From: Staphylococcus debuckii
Lineage (GTDB): Bacteria; Bacillota; Bacilli; Staphylococcales; Staphylococcaceae
Assembly (NCBI RefSeq): GCF_003718735.1
Contig: NZ_CP033460.1
Location: 62,001 to 126,000, forward strand
Direction: 5' to 3'
Length of the DNA: 64,000 nt
Part shown: positions 19,475 to 34,873 of the stretch, in pieces
Layout: each line of letters begins with the position of its first letter
Numbering within the stretch: the first letter of the stretch is position 1
Made by a program: the position numbers and the translations under genes
The notes under the pieces: model-generated
Told to the model about the DNA's origin: nothing
Database searches by the model: none
Seen by the model: the letters and a program-made list of their open reading frames with translations, nothing else

Positions 19475-19731
19475 GAATGAATGCCCCTTTCAATGAGTTG
19501 TAGTTTCTGTACTCTAGTGAATGTTTTAATCTGATATTCGCGTTTCATCGCTTCGGATTTCGTTTCATAGGTTTCTTGATACACGAGTGTTACAGGTCGG
19601 CGCGTTTTCGTATATTTCGCCCCTTTTCCAGAATTATGCTTTTCAACCCGTGCAGGTATATCATTGGTATACCCTGTATACAGACTACCGTCACGACATC
19701 TCACAATATAAATAAAATGTTTAGTCTCCAT
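19471..19731 (-). CDS. GIY-YIG endonuclease-domain protein (YazA/UPF0213)
   Basis: The 86-residue single-domain protein of the UPF0213/YazA family carries the GIY-YIG nuclease fold: FIYIVRCRDGSLYTGYTND (residues 6-24) holds the motif as YIV...YTG. KHNSGKGAKYTK and the downstream RRPVTLVYQE are standard. The cellular substrate is not established. Its start lies inside the yabB-like gene (11-base overlap) and its end overlaps rsmI by 4 bases. The order yabB-yazA-rsmI is conserved in Firmicutes. Confidence 0.92.
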   Translation of the reverse strand: METKHFIYIVRCRDGSLYTGYTNDIPARVEKHNSGKGAKYTKTRRPVTLVYQETYETKSEAMKREYQIKTFTRVQKLQLIERGIHS

Positions 19732-20449
19732 AATAAATCGCTCTCATTTCCGGTGTATATTCACCATCGTCTTGATACATATAAAAAGGAGGTTGAATCT
19801 CTAATCCTGCTTTGCCATCTTTGCGTCCTTCTACAATAATTGCATGTGCGTCCTTATCTTTCTTACTGTAGACCAGCGTCAGGCGTTTAGGCTCTATGCG
19901 TGCTGCTCGATAAGCGGAAAGCACGTCCATCAAACGTTCTGCGCGATGGACCATAATTAATCTCCCGCCTTGTTTCAATAAATGGCGTGCCGCTTCCACA
20001 CAATCTTCTAAAGTACATAATACCTCGTGCCGGGCAATTTTATGTGCTTCCTTTTGATGCTGATGCATCTGCGTAGTTTTGAAATACGGCGGATTGCACG
20101 TAACTACCGTATATTGTGAAGGCGTAAAGTTCTGACGTACCTCCTTTAAATCCATTTCATACATATGAATCCGATCCGTTAAGTGATTGTGCAAAATACT
20201 GCGCTTTGCCATATCGACAAGTTGCGGTTGTATTTCAATGGCATCAATCGGTTGCTGACCTTTGTAGGATAATAATAAAGGGATTACGCCATTTCCAGAG
20301 CACAAGTCCATTACCTTATCATTTTTACGCAAGTGGGTAAAATGTCCCAGCAGCAATGCATCTGTAGAAAAAGAAAAAACTTCATCATTCTGGATAATTT
20401 CTAAGTTTTCTTTTAGGAGACAGTCCAAGCGTTCATTATGTCGCAACAT
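19721..20449 (-). CDS. YabB/TrmN6-type SAM-dependent methyltransferase
   Basis: The 242-residue class I methyltransferase has the SAM-binding VMDLCSGNGVIPLLLS (about residues 46-61) and the adenine N6-methylation motif VTCNPPYFKT. The N-terminus HNERLDCLLKENLEIIQ is typical of the YabB/TrmN6 group. The E. coli member methylates A37 of tRNA-Val; the Firmicute substrate is inferred by homology only. The gene begins the three overlapping genes yabB-yazA-rsmI and follows yabA after a hairpin terminator at 20481-20526. Confidence 0.88.
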   Translation of the reverse strand: MLRHNERLDCLLKENLEIIQNDEVFSFSTDALLLGHFTHLRKNDKVMDLCSGNGVIPLLLSYKGQQPIDAIEIQPQLVDMAKRSILHNHLTDRIHMYEMDLKEVRQNFTPSQYTVVTCNPPYFKTTQMHQHQKEAHKIARHEVLCTLEDCVEAARHLLKQGGRLIMVHRAERLMDVLSAYRAARIEPKRLTLVYSKKDKDAHAIIVEGRKDGKAGLEIQPPFYMYQDDGEYTPEMRAIYYGD

Positions 20450-20480
20450 GATTCATCTCTACCTTCCTGAGTATGTATAG

Positions 20481-20526
20481 AGAGCGAGATAGAAACCTTG
20501 AAGTAAGTTTCGACATCCCGCTCTTA
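20481..20526 (-). terminator. Hairpin between yabA and yabB, staphylococcal GAGCGGGA type
   Basis: On the minus strand AGAGCGGGAT pairs with ATCTCGCTCT, enclosing a further GAAAC/GTTTC pairing. No strong T-run follows, so it may terminate only partly. It resembles the ends of the dispersed repeat at 7967-8121. Confidence 0.5.
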
Positions 20527-20593
20527 GAAAGAATAATTCGACTGCATCTTATTATTCTAAATTAGTTATATTATAGAAGAAACGCGCCTCAAA

Positions 20594-20983
20594 TTAGGAT
20601 TGTTCCTCTAAAGTTTGTAAACAAAACAAGCAATCTTCCCCATGGCGATGCTTGCCGAATAGGTCTCCTTTGCAGATATGGAAACCTTCTTGGTAGAGAA
20701 TCGCTAAATTTTCTTTACTGCTCACTCGATGTTTCTTATGAGTATGCGTTTCTGTTTCTTCTTTGAATTCTGATGCGCCATTGCGGTCTTCTGTCTCTGA
20801 TTGGCCATCATGTTCTTCTGAACGGCCGATCAAGCGTTTCAGATGATTATTTTCTACTTCTAATGCTACGTTCTCTTCGACAAGTTCCATAGCAATTGTT
20901 TTTAACTCAGCCATTTCTTGATACAAATTTTGAACGTTGCTTTCAAGACGCATGAGTCTTTCCATTAAATCTCTGCGATCCAA
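20594..20983 (-). CDS. yabA: YabA, replication initiation control protein
   Basis: YabA restrains replication initiation by binding DnaA and the DnaN clamp. The 129-residue product has an N-terminal coiled coil (MDRRDLMERLMRLESNVQN onward, residues about 1-55), a polar linker rich in Glu/Thr/His, and a C-terminal zinc-binding module. That module reads HICKGDLFGKHRHGEDCLFC (residues about 104-123), with the Cys/His ligands present. It lies 14 bases downstream of ricT, as in Bacillus. Confidence 0.94.
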   Translation of the reverse strand: MDRRDLMERLMRLESNVQNLYQEMAELKTIAMELVEENVALEVENNHLKRLIGRSEEHDGQSETEDRNGASEFKEETETHTHKKHRVSSKENLAILYQEGFHICKGDLFGKHRHGEDCLFCLQTLEEQS

Positions 20984-20997
20984 TGCATTGGGCCTCC

Positions 20998-21804
20998 TTA
21001 ATATATCTCTTCTAAATCTTCAACCGAATATTCTAAAGGTTGTTCCAGACCATCCACTTTAACTTGCATTGAAATGTCTAACATATTAAGACCCACGACA
21101 ATTCCTTTTCCATCGGGCGTTTCAATCTTAGTTCCTACATCCGGCAATTGTTCACGCGCTGCCTCATAATAATCATTTTCATATTTTAAACAGCACATTA
21201 AACGACCGCAAGCACCAGAAATCTTAGTTGGATTTAAAGATAAATTTTGGTCTTTCGCCATTTTAATAGAAACCGGTTCAAAGTCTCCTAAAAATGTAGA
21301 ACAGCATAAAGAGCGTCCGCATGGGCCGATTCCACCTAACAATTTGGCTTCATCGCGCACGCCGATTTGGCGTAATTCAATACGTGTTCTTAAACGTGAG
21401 GCTAATATTTTAACCAGTTTTCTAAAATCTATACGGTCATCTGCAGTAAAGTTAAATATCACTTTCGATTGGTCTAATGTATATTCACAATTGACTAAAC
21501 GCATATCCAGTCCTAATTGTTCAATTGCTTCTTTACAAAATTGCATGGCTGCTTCTGCCTCTGCTTCATTGCAAGCATGCTTTTCTAAATCTTGTTCAGT
21601 GGCAACACGGATAATCGGTTTCAGAGGTAAGGTAACATCTTCTGCCTCTACATCTAATGCGCCATCTTTAACCGCTCCGATTTCCACTCCTCGTTTTGAT
21701 TCTACTACTACTCTGTCACCACAACAAAGTGCAATATTTTGAACGGGTGCGTAATATTCAAGTTTCCCGGCCTTTTGAAATTGTACGCCTATAACCTGTG
21801 GCAT
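20998..21804 (-). CDS. ricT: RicT (YaaT), PSP1-domain regulator
   Basis: RicT belongs to the RicT-RicF-RicA complex, which in Bacillus carries iron-sulfur clusters and helps RNase Y process mRNA. The 268-residue PSP1-domain protein starts MPQVIGVQFQKAGKLEYY. The conserved cysteine run GGIGPCGRSLCCSTFLGDF and SGACGRLMCCLKYENDYY is intact (Cys near residues 162, 167, 168, 198, 203 and 204). It abuts holB with no gap and precedes yabA by 14 bases. Confidence 0.94.
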   Translation of the reverse strand: MPQVIGVQFQKAGKLEYYAPVQNIALCCGDRVVVESKRGVEIGAVKDGALDVEAEDVTLPLKPIIRVATEQDLEKHACNEAEAEAAMQFCKEAIEQLGLDMRLVNCEYTLDQSKVIFNFTADDRIDFRKLVKILASRLRTRIELRQIGVRDEAKLLGGIGPCGRSLCCSTFLGDFEPVSIKMAKDQNLSLNPTKISGACGRLMCCLKYENDYYEAAREQLPDVGTKIETPDGKGIVVGLNMLDISMQVKVDGLEQPLEYSVEDLEEIY

Positions 21805-22731
21805 TTAGTCCACCCCTTTAATTACAATTTGTTCAAATACAAGCATCGGATTCACATTCTGCGTCAGTTTCTTATGTGCTTCCGTTATATGATCATACAT
21901 ATGCGTTAATTGAGCATAACTTAAGTGCTCTGCATAATGTTTAATATCGGTTTCCATTTCCGAAAAAAACAAGTGTCCCGAAGTTTCAGCCTTTTCATGC
22001 ATGATATCTTGGAAAAAAGCATTCACAGCAGACAGTGTCAGTTGCTGCAGCTTTTTATTTTTAGCTGATTTCATTAAATCAACTAAAGCAATCAGTGCCA
22101 TTGCTCTATTAGAAAGTAATAGTTGACACCAGTTTACAATATTCTTTCTTAAAGCCGCTAAATCATATTCTTCGTTTAAGTTACGCGCTTCTTCTATTTG
22201 TGTTGTATATGTACTGAGCATTTCTGCAATAGGTTTAGAAATCGCTTGTTCTTCCAGACGTTCGATTAATAGCGTTTGAGACATAGGTTTGAAGTAGACA
22301 TGCTGGCAACGTGAATGAATCGTACTTAAGATTTGTTCTGGCTTAGTAGAAAGCAAAATTGCAATCGTATTCTCTGGAGGTTCTTCTAAAAACTTCAATA
22401 TACTATTTTCACCTTGCACTGTCAGCTTTTCAAAACCATCAATAATATATACTTTATATAATCCCTCAACTGGAAGCTGATTCATCGCATGCACGAGCGC
22501 TTCGATTTTTTCTTTCTTTATATTAGTTTCTTCAGTCGAAACATATCTAAAGTCCGGATGATTCATTTCATCAACTTTCGCTTGGCATATTTCATTGTCA
22601 TTGCATAAAATCAATTTCGCAAATGCCATTGCAGTTTGTTGCATTGTTTGGCCATCATCGCCTTCAAATAAGTAGGCATGCGAAAGTTTCCCAGATTGAT
22701 AAGCTTTCGTCAATCTTGATAATTCATCCAT
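21805..22731 (-). CDS. holB: HolB, DNA polymerase III delta' subunit
   Basis: Delta' is the stator of the clamp loader that works with DnaX and delta to load the DnaN ring. The 308-residue protein starts MDELSRLTKAYQSGKLSHAYLF. YKVYIIDGFEKLTVQGENSI and KFLEEPPENTIAILLST are the typical AAA+ segments, with FLEEPP the SRC-adjacent box. The Walker A region is degenerate (FEGDDGQTMQQTA), as expected for a non-hydrolysing delta'. It directly precedes ricT. Confidence 0.94.
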   Translation of the reverse strand: MDELSRLTKAYQSGKLSHAYLFEGDDGQTMQQTAMAFAKLILCNDNEICQAKVDEMNHPDFRYVSTEETNIKKEKIEALVHAMNQLPVEGLYKVYIIDGFEKLTVQGENSILKFLEEPPENTIAILLSTKPEQILSTIHSRCQHVYFKPMSQTLLIERLEEQAISKPIAEMLSTYTTQIEEARNLNEEYDLAALRKNIVNWCQLLLSNRAMALIALVDLMKSAKNKKLQQLTLSAVNAFFQDIMHEKAETSGHLFFSEMETDIKHYAEHLSYAQLTHMYDHITEAHKKLTQNVNPMLVFEQIVIKGVD

Positions 22732-22753
22732 TCATTTAACTCCTTTTACGTAA

Positions 22754-22832
22754 TGAAAAGGGGCTGGAACTCGTGTCAATCAAGGATTTGTATCTTACAA
22801 AACCCGATTACATACTTGTCCCGACCCCCGCT
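22754..22832 (-). terminator. Long hairpin between darA and holB
   Basis: On the minus strand GGGGGTCGGGACAAG pairs imperfectly with the arm ending CACGAGTTCCAGCCCC, followed by TTTTCATTAC. It belongs to the same GGGACAAG/AGCCCC hairpin family as other staphylococcal intergenic repeats. It probably ends darA transcription at least partly. Confidence 0.55.
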
Positions 22833-22904
22833 ATTCATAAAAAGTGATGAGATTACAGAGTCATAAACTCCTATCTTCACTTTCTCACTCATTATGTTGA
22901 ATTA

Positions 22905-23255
<351 letters not shown>

Positions 23256-23432
23256 TTATAGCATATCTGATGGCACAGCTTGTTTAGAATCTTAAGAGAA
23301 TTCGTCTGTTGTCTTAAAATTTCAGGTTGAATAACCGAACGCCTTTAAGGATAAAAACAGAGTTGAATATAACAAATATTTATCAAATTATACTACGAGT
23401 ATACGATGGCGTGCAATACCTTATCCATCTGT

Positions 23433-25401
<1,969 letters not shown>

Positions 25402-25475
25402 GAGTCTTGCGTCCTTTTCTAAAGATTACTTTCATTCTAACATAGAATAATACACGGGCTAAGAGAAAAAAGTAT

Positions 25476-25502
25476 AAAAAAAAAGAGACCCTAATGGGTC
25501 TC
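25476..25502 (-). terminator. Terminator of the rRNA operon
   Basis: GAGACCC and GGGTCTC pair around TAAT; on the minus strand TTTTTTTTT follows. It lies just after the 5S gene. Confidence 0.9.
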
Positions 25503-25507
25503 GCACT

Positions 25508-25622
25508 GCCTGGCAACGTCCTACTCTTGCGGAACGTAAGTCCGACTACCATCGGCACTAAAGAGCTTAACTTCTGTGTTCGGCATGGGAACAGGTGTGA
25601 CCTCTTTGCCATTGTCACCAGA
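25508..25622 (-). rRNA. rrf: 5S rRNA
   Basis: The minus strand reads TCTGGTGACAATGGCAAAGA at the 5' end and AGACGTTGCCAGGC-like sequence at the 3' end, with CATGCCGAACACAGAAGTTA between them. Length is about 115 bases, as in staphylococci. The terminal stem TCTGG.../...CCAGGC closes. It is the last gene of the rRNA operon, 70 bases after 23S. No tRNA genes follow it. Confidence 0.96.
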
Positions 25623-25692
25623 CAATAGAATGCTTATACATTCAAAACTAGATAGTAAGTAAAATCAGTTTACCAATCAAAACTTGAAATTG

Positions 25693-28615
<2,923 letters not shown>

Positions 28616-28848
28616 ACGTTATTAATTATGTGAGTAATCTTCTTTGCCGTAGGCAAATCGATTACTAGCGATTCATTTAAATGAATAAAGCTTTTAAAAC
28701 TCTAATTCACTCGGTTTTGCTTGGTAAAATCTATTTTTACTTACTTATCTAGTTTTCAATGTACAATCATGAATACTCGGATGAGCATTCAAAACTGAAT
28801 ACAATATGTCACGTTATTCCGTCAGTTTCTATTGAAACTGTTCCGTAT

Positions 28849-30410
<1,562 letters not shown>

Positions 30411-30545
30411 AGTTTATGATTTGTTTGACTAGCTCATAAAAAACTAATTTGTTTTAAAACGTCTAAGACGTTTGTTAATTGGAATTAACGTTGACATATT
30501 GTCATTCAGTTTTCAATGTTCATTTTTTCTGACTCACAAGAATTA

Positions 30546-30574
30546 ATTATACTCTTTTCAAAACTCAAAGTCAA
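30546..30574 (-). promoter_or_regulatory. rRNA operon promoter P2
   Basis: On the minus strand TTGACT (30569-30574) and TATAAT (30546-30551) are 17 bases apart, close to consensus. It lies about 140 bases before the 16S gene. A boxA-like leader (GAACATTGAAAACTGAAT, about 30500-30520) follows. Confidence 0.85.
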
Positions 30575-30652
30575 GAACTTTTTAAAAGTTTTTTAAGATT
30601 AATTTTGTGAAGATTTGTTGAAGAGTTTGTTTCGTCCTTTCAACAGTTACTA

Positions 30653-30681
30653 ACTATACAGGGTTTCAAAGTTTTTTGCAA
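30653..30681 (-). promoter_or_regulatory. rRNA operon promoter P1
   Basis: On the minus strand TTGCAA (30676-30681) and TATAGT (30653-30658) are 17 bases apart. It lies 107 bases upstream of P2, the tandem P1-P2 arrangement common for rRNA operons. The remaining gene-free stretch to 30920 shows only AT-rich sequence and a weak hairpin (ACTGT/ACAGT near 30880-30897) after recR. Confidence 0.75.
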
Positions 30682-30920
30682 CCCATAAAAATTACACTTT
30701 ATAGCTTTAGAAGCCTTGATACACTTGATTTAACGGACTTTTAACAATGCACTTGTAATAAAGTTTGCTTTATCGCGTTAATGTGAGCGTATTCATTTAA
30801 TATACCCTCTTTTAACCCTTCAAAAACCAAACTTTAATTTTTTTGAAGAAATTTAAAAAAATAACAGCAAAGTATCAAACTGTGTGTTTTACAGTTGATA
30901 TACCTTACTGTTAATTGCTT

Positions 30921-31517
30921 TTACATCTCAGTTCTACCTTCTATAGCACGTGATAATGTGACTTCGTCTGCATATTCTAGATCTCCGCCAACTGATAAAC
31001 CTTGTGCTAGGCGTGTAACTTTAATTCCTATCGGTTTAACAAGTCTAGAAATATACATTGCTGTAGATTCGCCTTCTAGATTCGGATTCATTGCGAGAAT
31101 CAACTCTTTTACTTCATCATCTTTTAAGCGTTCGATTAATGAGGGAATATTGATATCTTCTGGTCCTATGCCATCCATTGGCGAAATTGCACCATGCAAG
31201 ACATGGTATAAGCCTTTATATTCGCGCATCTTTTCCATAGCTATTACATCTTTATCATCTTCAACTACACAGATTACGGAGCGGTCACGCTGTTTATCTT
31301 GGCAGATATAACATGGATCTTCTTCTGTAATATGTCCGCACACACTGCAATACGTCAATTCGCGTTTCACATCTACTAAGGCTTTCGCAAATTGTACGAC
31401 GTCATCTTCTTGCATATCTAATACATGAAAAGCCAGACGTTGTGCCGTCTTTGGCCCAATGCCTGGCAATTTCATGAAACTATCGATAAGTTTCGAAATC
31501 GGTTCAGGATAATGCAT
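30921..31517 (-). CDS. recR: RecR recombination mediator
   Basis: RecR helps load RecA at gaps together with RecO and RecF. The 198-residue protein has an N-terminal helix-hairpin-helix ([17 protein letters not shown], residues 18-34), a four-cysteine zinc finger ([16 protein letters not shown]) and a Toprim domain ([15 protein letters not shown]). It starts 6 bases after ebfC ends, forming the conserved dnaX-ebfC-recR cluster. The rRNA operon follows downstream. Confidence 0.96.
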   Translation of the reverse strand: MHYPEPISKLIDSFMKLPGIGPKTAQRLAFHVLDMQEDDVVQFAKALVDVKRELTYCSVCGHITEEDPCYICQDKQRDRSVICVVEDDKDVIAMEKMREYKGLYHVLHGAISPMDGIGPEDINIPSLIERLKDDEVKELILAMNPNLEGESTAMYISRLVKPIGIKVTRLAQGLSVGGDLEYADEVTLSRAIEGRTEM

Positions 31518-31523
31518 CAGTTA

Positions 31524-31841
31524 TCACATTCCAGGAATGTTCAAGCCTTTAGTGTGTTTGCCTAAACGTTCTGATGTTAGTTCATCTGCTTTGTTCATCG
31601 CTTCGTTTGTAGCTGCTAACACTAAGTCTTGAAGCATTTCAACATCGTCTGGATCAACTGCTTCTTCGTCAATCACTACGTCTACTACTTCTTTATGGCC
31701 AGTTACAACAACTTTAACCATACCGCCGCCTGCTGAACCTTCTACTTTTTCATCTTTTAATTTTTCTTGCTCTTCAGCCATTTTCTTTTGCATTTTTTGC
31801 ATTTGTTTCATCATTTGTTGCATATTTCCGCCACCGCGCAT
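31524..31841 (-). CDS. ebfC: EbfC/YaaK family nucleoid-associated protein
   Basis: The 105-residue YbaB/EbfC-family protein forms DNA-binding dimers. A Met/Gln/Lys-rich N-terminal helix ([20 protein letters not shown]) precedes the core [20 protein letters not shown] and the C-terminal [23 protein letters not shown] precedes its ATG. It lies between dnaX (200 bases upstream) and recR (6 bases downstream). Its precise role is not established; co-occurrence with recR suggests DNA repair or nucleoid organisation. Confidence 0.94.
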   Translation of the reverse strand: MRGGGNMQQMMKQMQKMQKKMAEEQEKLKDEKVEGSAGGGMVKVVVTGHKEVVDVVIDEEAVDPDDVEMLQDLVLAATNEAMNKADELTSERLGKHTKGLNIPGM

Positions 31842-32040
31842 AATATATTTCCTCCTTGATTCTTTGTTTGTAATTTAATGTTCTTAAGTCTGCTGACATG
31901 AATTTTCTATTCTTTAGGGTGGTTCTTCTTTCCTAATAATCTTATTTTACTATTATATGGTAGAAACTCGTCCCACGTCATTTCACATCAGTATTGATAT
32001 AGTGAATTATAACATATCGGCATAGTGTCTTTCGACAATA

Positions 32041-33792
32041 TTAATCCTCATCTGTAAGGTGAACTGTCTCCTCGCCGAACATGTCTTTAGCTTTCTGCAC
32101 AATATCCACTTCTTTGGACTGCTCTGGTTCGTTAGCGTCCTCTCCTGTTTGATTGCTTCCGCCTCTTTTACGGTTCTTGATATATTCAGAACGTACTTGC
32201 AGCCATTGATCCGCTGGCACGCCGACCACCGAAACATTTTTATTAATGATATTACGTACAACTTCTTCTAAACTGCCACGTTTTTCATCATCATCATTCA
32301 CAATTTCACAATGAATTTCCGCTTCAAATTGCACTAACACGCTTTTTTCGCTTGCAGCTACAGGTATAGAATTCTGTAATAAGCTGACCAAGGCTTTTTG
32401 ATTGTGATTTTTAGCGTGATCAATGACTTCTTGCCAATGATCTTTCAAGAGTTTGATATCTTCTTTATTCGCATTATCTAGCACTTTAGCAATTTGAGTC
32501 ATAGAATAAGAGTTCTTGCTTCTGCGACGTCCGCGTGAATTACTTTTTTGCTTAGGCGGAGTATTAGTCGTTGTCACCCCGTGTTGTTTCAATGCATTCA
32601 ACTCTTGTTCTAAGTGTTCCAAACGTTGCAGCAAGGCACTATTCACATCGTTATTTTGCTGAACAGGTTGGGGTTCAGCCGATGCTTGATGCGCATTAGC
32701 AGAATGCATATCAGTGTTCGCTAAAGGCGCGTTACCTTCTTTAATCAACTCAGCCATTTTGACCAACAACACTTCAAAGTGTACATTCTGATTTACACTG
32801 AAACGCACAGATACTAATGTATCATTGATTAAATCAATCATTTTATATAGTGTATCTAAATCAAACGCCATCAATGCGTCATATTCTGTTTCTCGCTGTG
32901 CTGTTTTATTCATAATGGTATCGCGTACAAAATAAATCAAATCATTAATTAAACGATTCACTTCTTTACCTTCAGCGATAAATTGATGGTAGCGCGCAAA
33001 TGCATCTTTAACTTGACCGTTGGCTACATCATTCAATAAGGCATTTAATGAAGCTTCATCTACACTGCCAGTCACATTCAAAGCATCTTGCAAGGTTAAA
33101 TGTTCATCGCCGAATGCAATAGCTTGGTCCATGATACTTAATGCATCACGCATGCCGCCTTCAGAAGCTTTTGCAATGAAAGCAATCGCTTCTTCGTCGT
33201 ACTCAATATGCTGCGATTCTGCTACGTAACGTAAACGTTCGATAATTTGCTCTAAACCAATAGCTTTAAAATCAAAACGTTGCGCTCTTGAAATAATAGT
33301 AGGAGGAATCTTATGAGGCTCTGTAGTCGCCAGAATAAAAATAGCATGTGCCGGCGGTTCTTCTAGGGTTTTCAGCAAGGCATTGAATGCACCTGTTGTC
33401 AGCATATGGACCTCATCTATAATGTAGACTTTATATTTTGATTGCGATGGTGCGTATTTCACTTTATCACGGATATTTCTAATTTCGTCGACCCCATTGT
33501 TGCTCGCCGCATCGATTTCAATGACATCTGAATTAGAACCTTGCGTAATACTCTTACAAATATCACATTCATTACAGGGTTCTCCGTCTACACTATTAGG
33601 GCAATTAATGGCTTTCGCAAAAACCTTCGCAATACTTGTCTTCCCTGTCCCTCTTGGACCGCTGAAGATGTATGCATGCGATTGTTTACCTTTAGCAATA
33701 GCATTACGGAGCGTCTTGGTTACATGCTCTTGACCGACCACATCGTCGAAACTTTGAGGACGGTACATTCTATATAAAGCTTGATAGTTCAC
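32041..33792 (-). CDS. dnaX: DnaX, DNA polymerase III gamma/tau subunit
   Basis: DnaX is the ATPase of the clamp loader and, as tau, ties it to the polymerase. The 583-residue protein has Walker A GPRGTGKTS (residues 45-53), a zinc-binding CPNSVDGEPCNECDICK, Walker B VYIIDEVHML, and the SRC-like sensor PPTIISRAQRFDF. A Gln/Asn-rich linker (about 355-430) leads to the tau-type C-terminal domain. I see no obvious A-rich frameshift site that would give a separate gamma. GGAGGTGCG precedes the ATG. Unlike in Bacillus, SRP RNA is not directly upstream; it lies 3.7 kb away at 37521-37796. Confidence 0.96.
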   Translation of the reverse strand: MNYQALYRMYRPQSFDDVVGQEHVTKTLRNAIAKGKQSHAYIFSGPRGTGKTSIAKVFAKAINCPNSVDGEPCNECDICKSITQGSNSDVIEIDAASNNGVDEIRNIRDKVKYAPSQSKYKVYIIDEVHMLTTGAFNALLKTLEEPPAHAIFILATTEPHKIPPTIISRAQRFDFKAIGLEQIIERLRYVAESQHIEYDEEAIAFIAKASEGGMRDALSIMDQAIAFGDEHLTLQDALNVTGSVDEASLNALLNDVANGQVKDAFARYHQFIAEGKEVNRLINDLIYFVRDTIMNKTAQRETEYDALMAFDLDTLYKMIDLINDTLVSVRFSVNQNVHFEVLLVKMAELIKEGNAPLANTDMHSANAHQASAEPQPVQQNNDVNSALLQRLEHLEQELNALKQHGVTTTNTPPKQKSNSRGRRRSKNSYSMTQIAKVLDNANKEDIKLLKDHWQEVIDHAKNHNQKALVSLLQNSIPVAASEKSVLVQFEAEIHCEIVNDDDEKRGSLEEVVRNIINKNVSVVGVPADQWLQVRSEYIKNRKRGGSNQTGEDANEPEQSKEVDIVQKAKDMFGEETVHLTDED

Positions 33793-33873
33793 TTACTTTC
33801 GCACCTCCGAATACAAATCATCATTATTATAGCATGCCAAGTTAACTGAACGCGATGATACAATTTATATCTC

Positions 33874-34398
33874 TTAGATATTCTCTAAAATCAACTTGCC
33901 TTGGGGGCAGGTGTCCAAACTCTCCCATAATAATATGATACTGAATTGATTGATATCTTCATTGTCTGGTACTTCTACTGCACACTCTGAAAGGGGATCA
34001 AATCCTAAAGACTGAAAATATTCTGGTTCCCCTTCTACTATAATTTCATTGTAGCCCGCTTCTTTAGCCCGGCTCTCTGCGGCTTCAACCAGCGCTTTAC
34101 CGATGCCGTACTCTCTAAAGTCTTCTTTTACCGAAAGGGATTTAATCATCAGCGGATGTTGCAAGTCTTCTCCGTTCACAATCATTTCTTCCATTAAGAG
34201 TATATGACCTACGATTTCATCTTCGTCTGTGCGTGCTATCATTTCGAAGTCTGGGTTGTAGGTCGGAATGCGTCTCAATCTGCGCAGGCTGTCTTCGTAA
34301 TATTCTCCTTCGAATAAACCTTCGCTGTCTTTCTTATCTTTCAGGTGCGCGATAATCGCGTAGTCGTTCTCTGTCACAGTTCCTAGTAAGATTTGCAT
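33874..34398 (-). CDS. GNAT-family N-acetyltransferase
   Basis: The 174-residue protein of the Gcn5-related acetyltransferase fold has the acetyl-CoA loop motif as DFREYGIGKALVEAAESRAKE cut to REYGIGKALVEAAE (about residues 100-113). It ends the domain with EYFQSLGFDPLSEC, as in the YhbS-like group. The substrate is unknown. I chose the ATG at 34398, as GGAGGG lies 5 bases before it; the frame runs 13 codons further without support. It is a lone gene between dnaX and a divergent small membrane protein gene. Confidence 0.85.
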   Translation of the reverse strand: MQILLGTVTENDYAIIAHLKDKKDSEGLFEGEYYEDSLRRLRRIPTYNPDFEMIARTDEDEIVGHILLMEEMIVNGEDLQHPLMIKSLSVKEDFREYGIGKALVEAAESRAKEAGYNEIIVEGEPEYFQSLGFDPLSECAVEVPDNEDINQFSIILLWESLDTCPQGKLILENI

Positions 34399-34619
34399 AA
34401 AATCCCTCCATTGAATTGGGCAAAGTATTAGGTACATTATAACGTAATTTGTAGTTTTCGCTTATGATTAAGGTTCTGACCTTGCATTCTTTCCTCAAAC
34501 GTCTTAGACTTTTATCAATGAATGTAAATTTTGTAAATTTATTGTTAAAAATGTGGTAAGATATTGAGTAATTACTATTTTGAACTTGAATTCCATATCT
34601 GCTGAGGGAGGCGATGTGA

Positions 34620-34835
34620 TTGGTTATCAAAAATAAAGCTTATACTATTTTGGGGATAGTGTTTATGGTGCTGTGCCTAGCAAGTTTCGCCACAATGCAT
34701 AATGTTTGGATGATTATTCCAGGATTTGTCTGTGGTGTCCTTTTCTTAGCATTCGGCCTGCACTTCAAAGATAGAAAAGAAATGCAAAAAGATAAATTGC
34801 GCAAGCATGAATTACAGAGTGAATATCGAATTTAA
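34620..34835 (+). CDS. Small two-helix membrane protein (TTG start)
   Basis: The 71-residue product has two hydrophobic helices (about residues 8-26 and 30-47) and a Lys/Glu-rich tail KDRKEMQKDKLRKHELQSE. The start codon is TTG at 34620, with GGGAGG 8 bases upstream. A terminator follows 4 bases after the stop. Codon use looks normal, and the site and terminator make it a real gene. I recognise no function. Confidence 0.7.
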   Translation: MVIKNKAYTILGIVFMVLCLASFATMHNVWMIIPGFVCGVLFLAFGLHFKDRKEMQKDKLRKHELQSEYRI

Positions 34836-34838
34836 GAA

Positions 34839-34868
34839 GCTGAGACATTACTTTGTCCCAGCTTTTTT
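34839..34868 (+). terminator. Terminator shared by the small membrane gene and the MFS gene
   Basis: AGCTGAGACA pairs with TGTCCCAGCT (one mismatch) around a short loop, followed by TTTTTTC on the plus strand. It lies between two convergent genes, and A residues on its left allow weaker use from the other side. Confidence 0.75.
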
Positions 34869-34873
34869 CATAT

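Noticed and set aside
30878..30897. Terminator of recR (ACTGT / ACAGT)
   Set aside because: The stem is only 5 bp with a weak T-run; mentioned but not annotated.
34334..34630. 98-codon minus-strand frame upstream of the acetyltransferase
   Set aside because: It overlaps the GNAT gene out of frame and has no ribosome site or family pattern.
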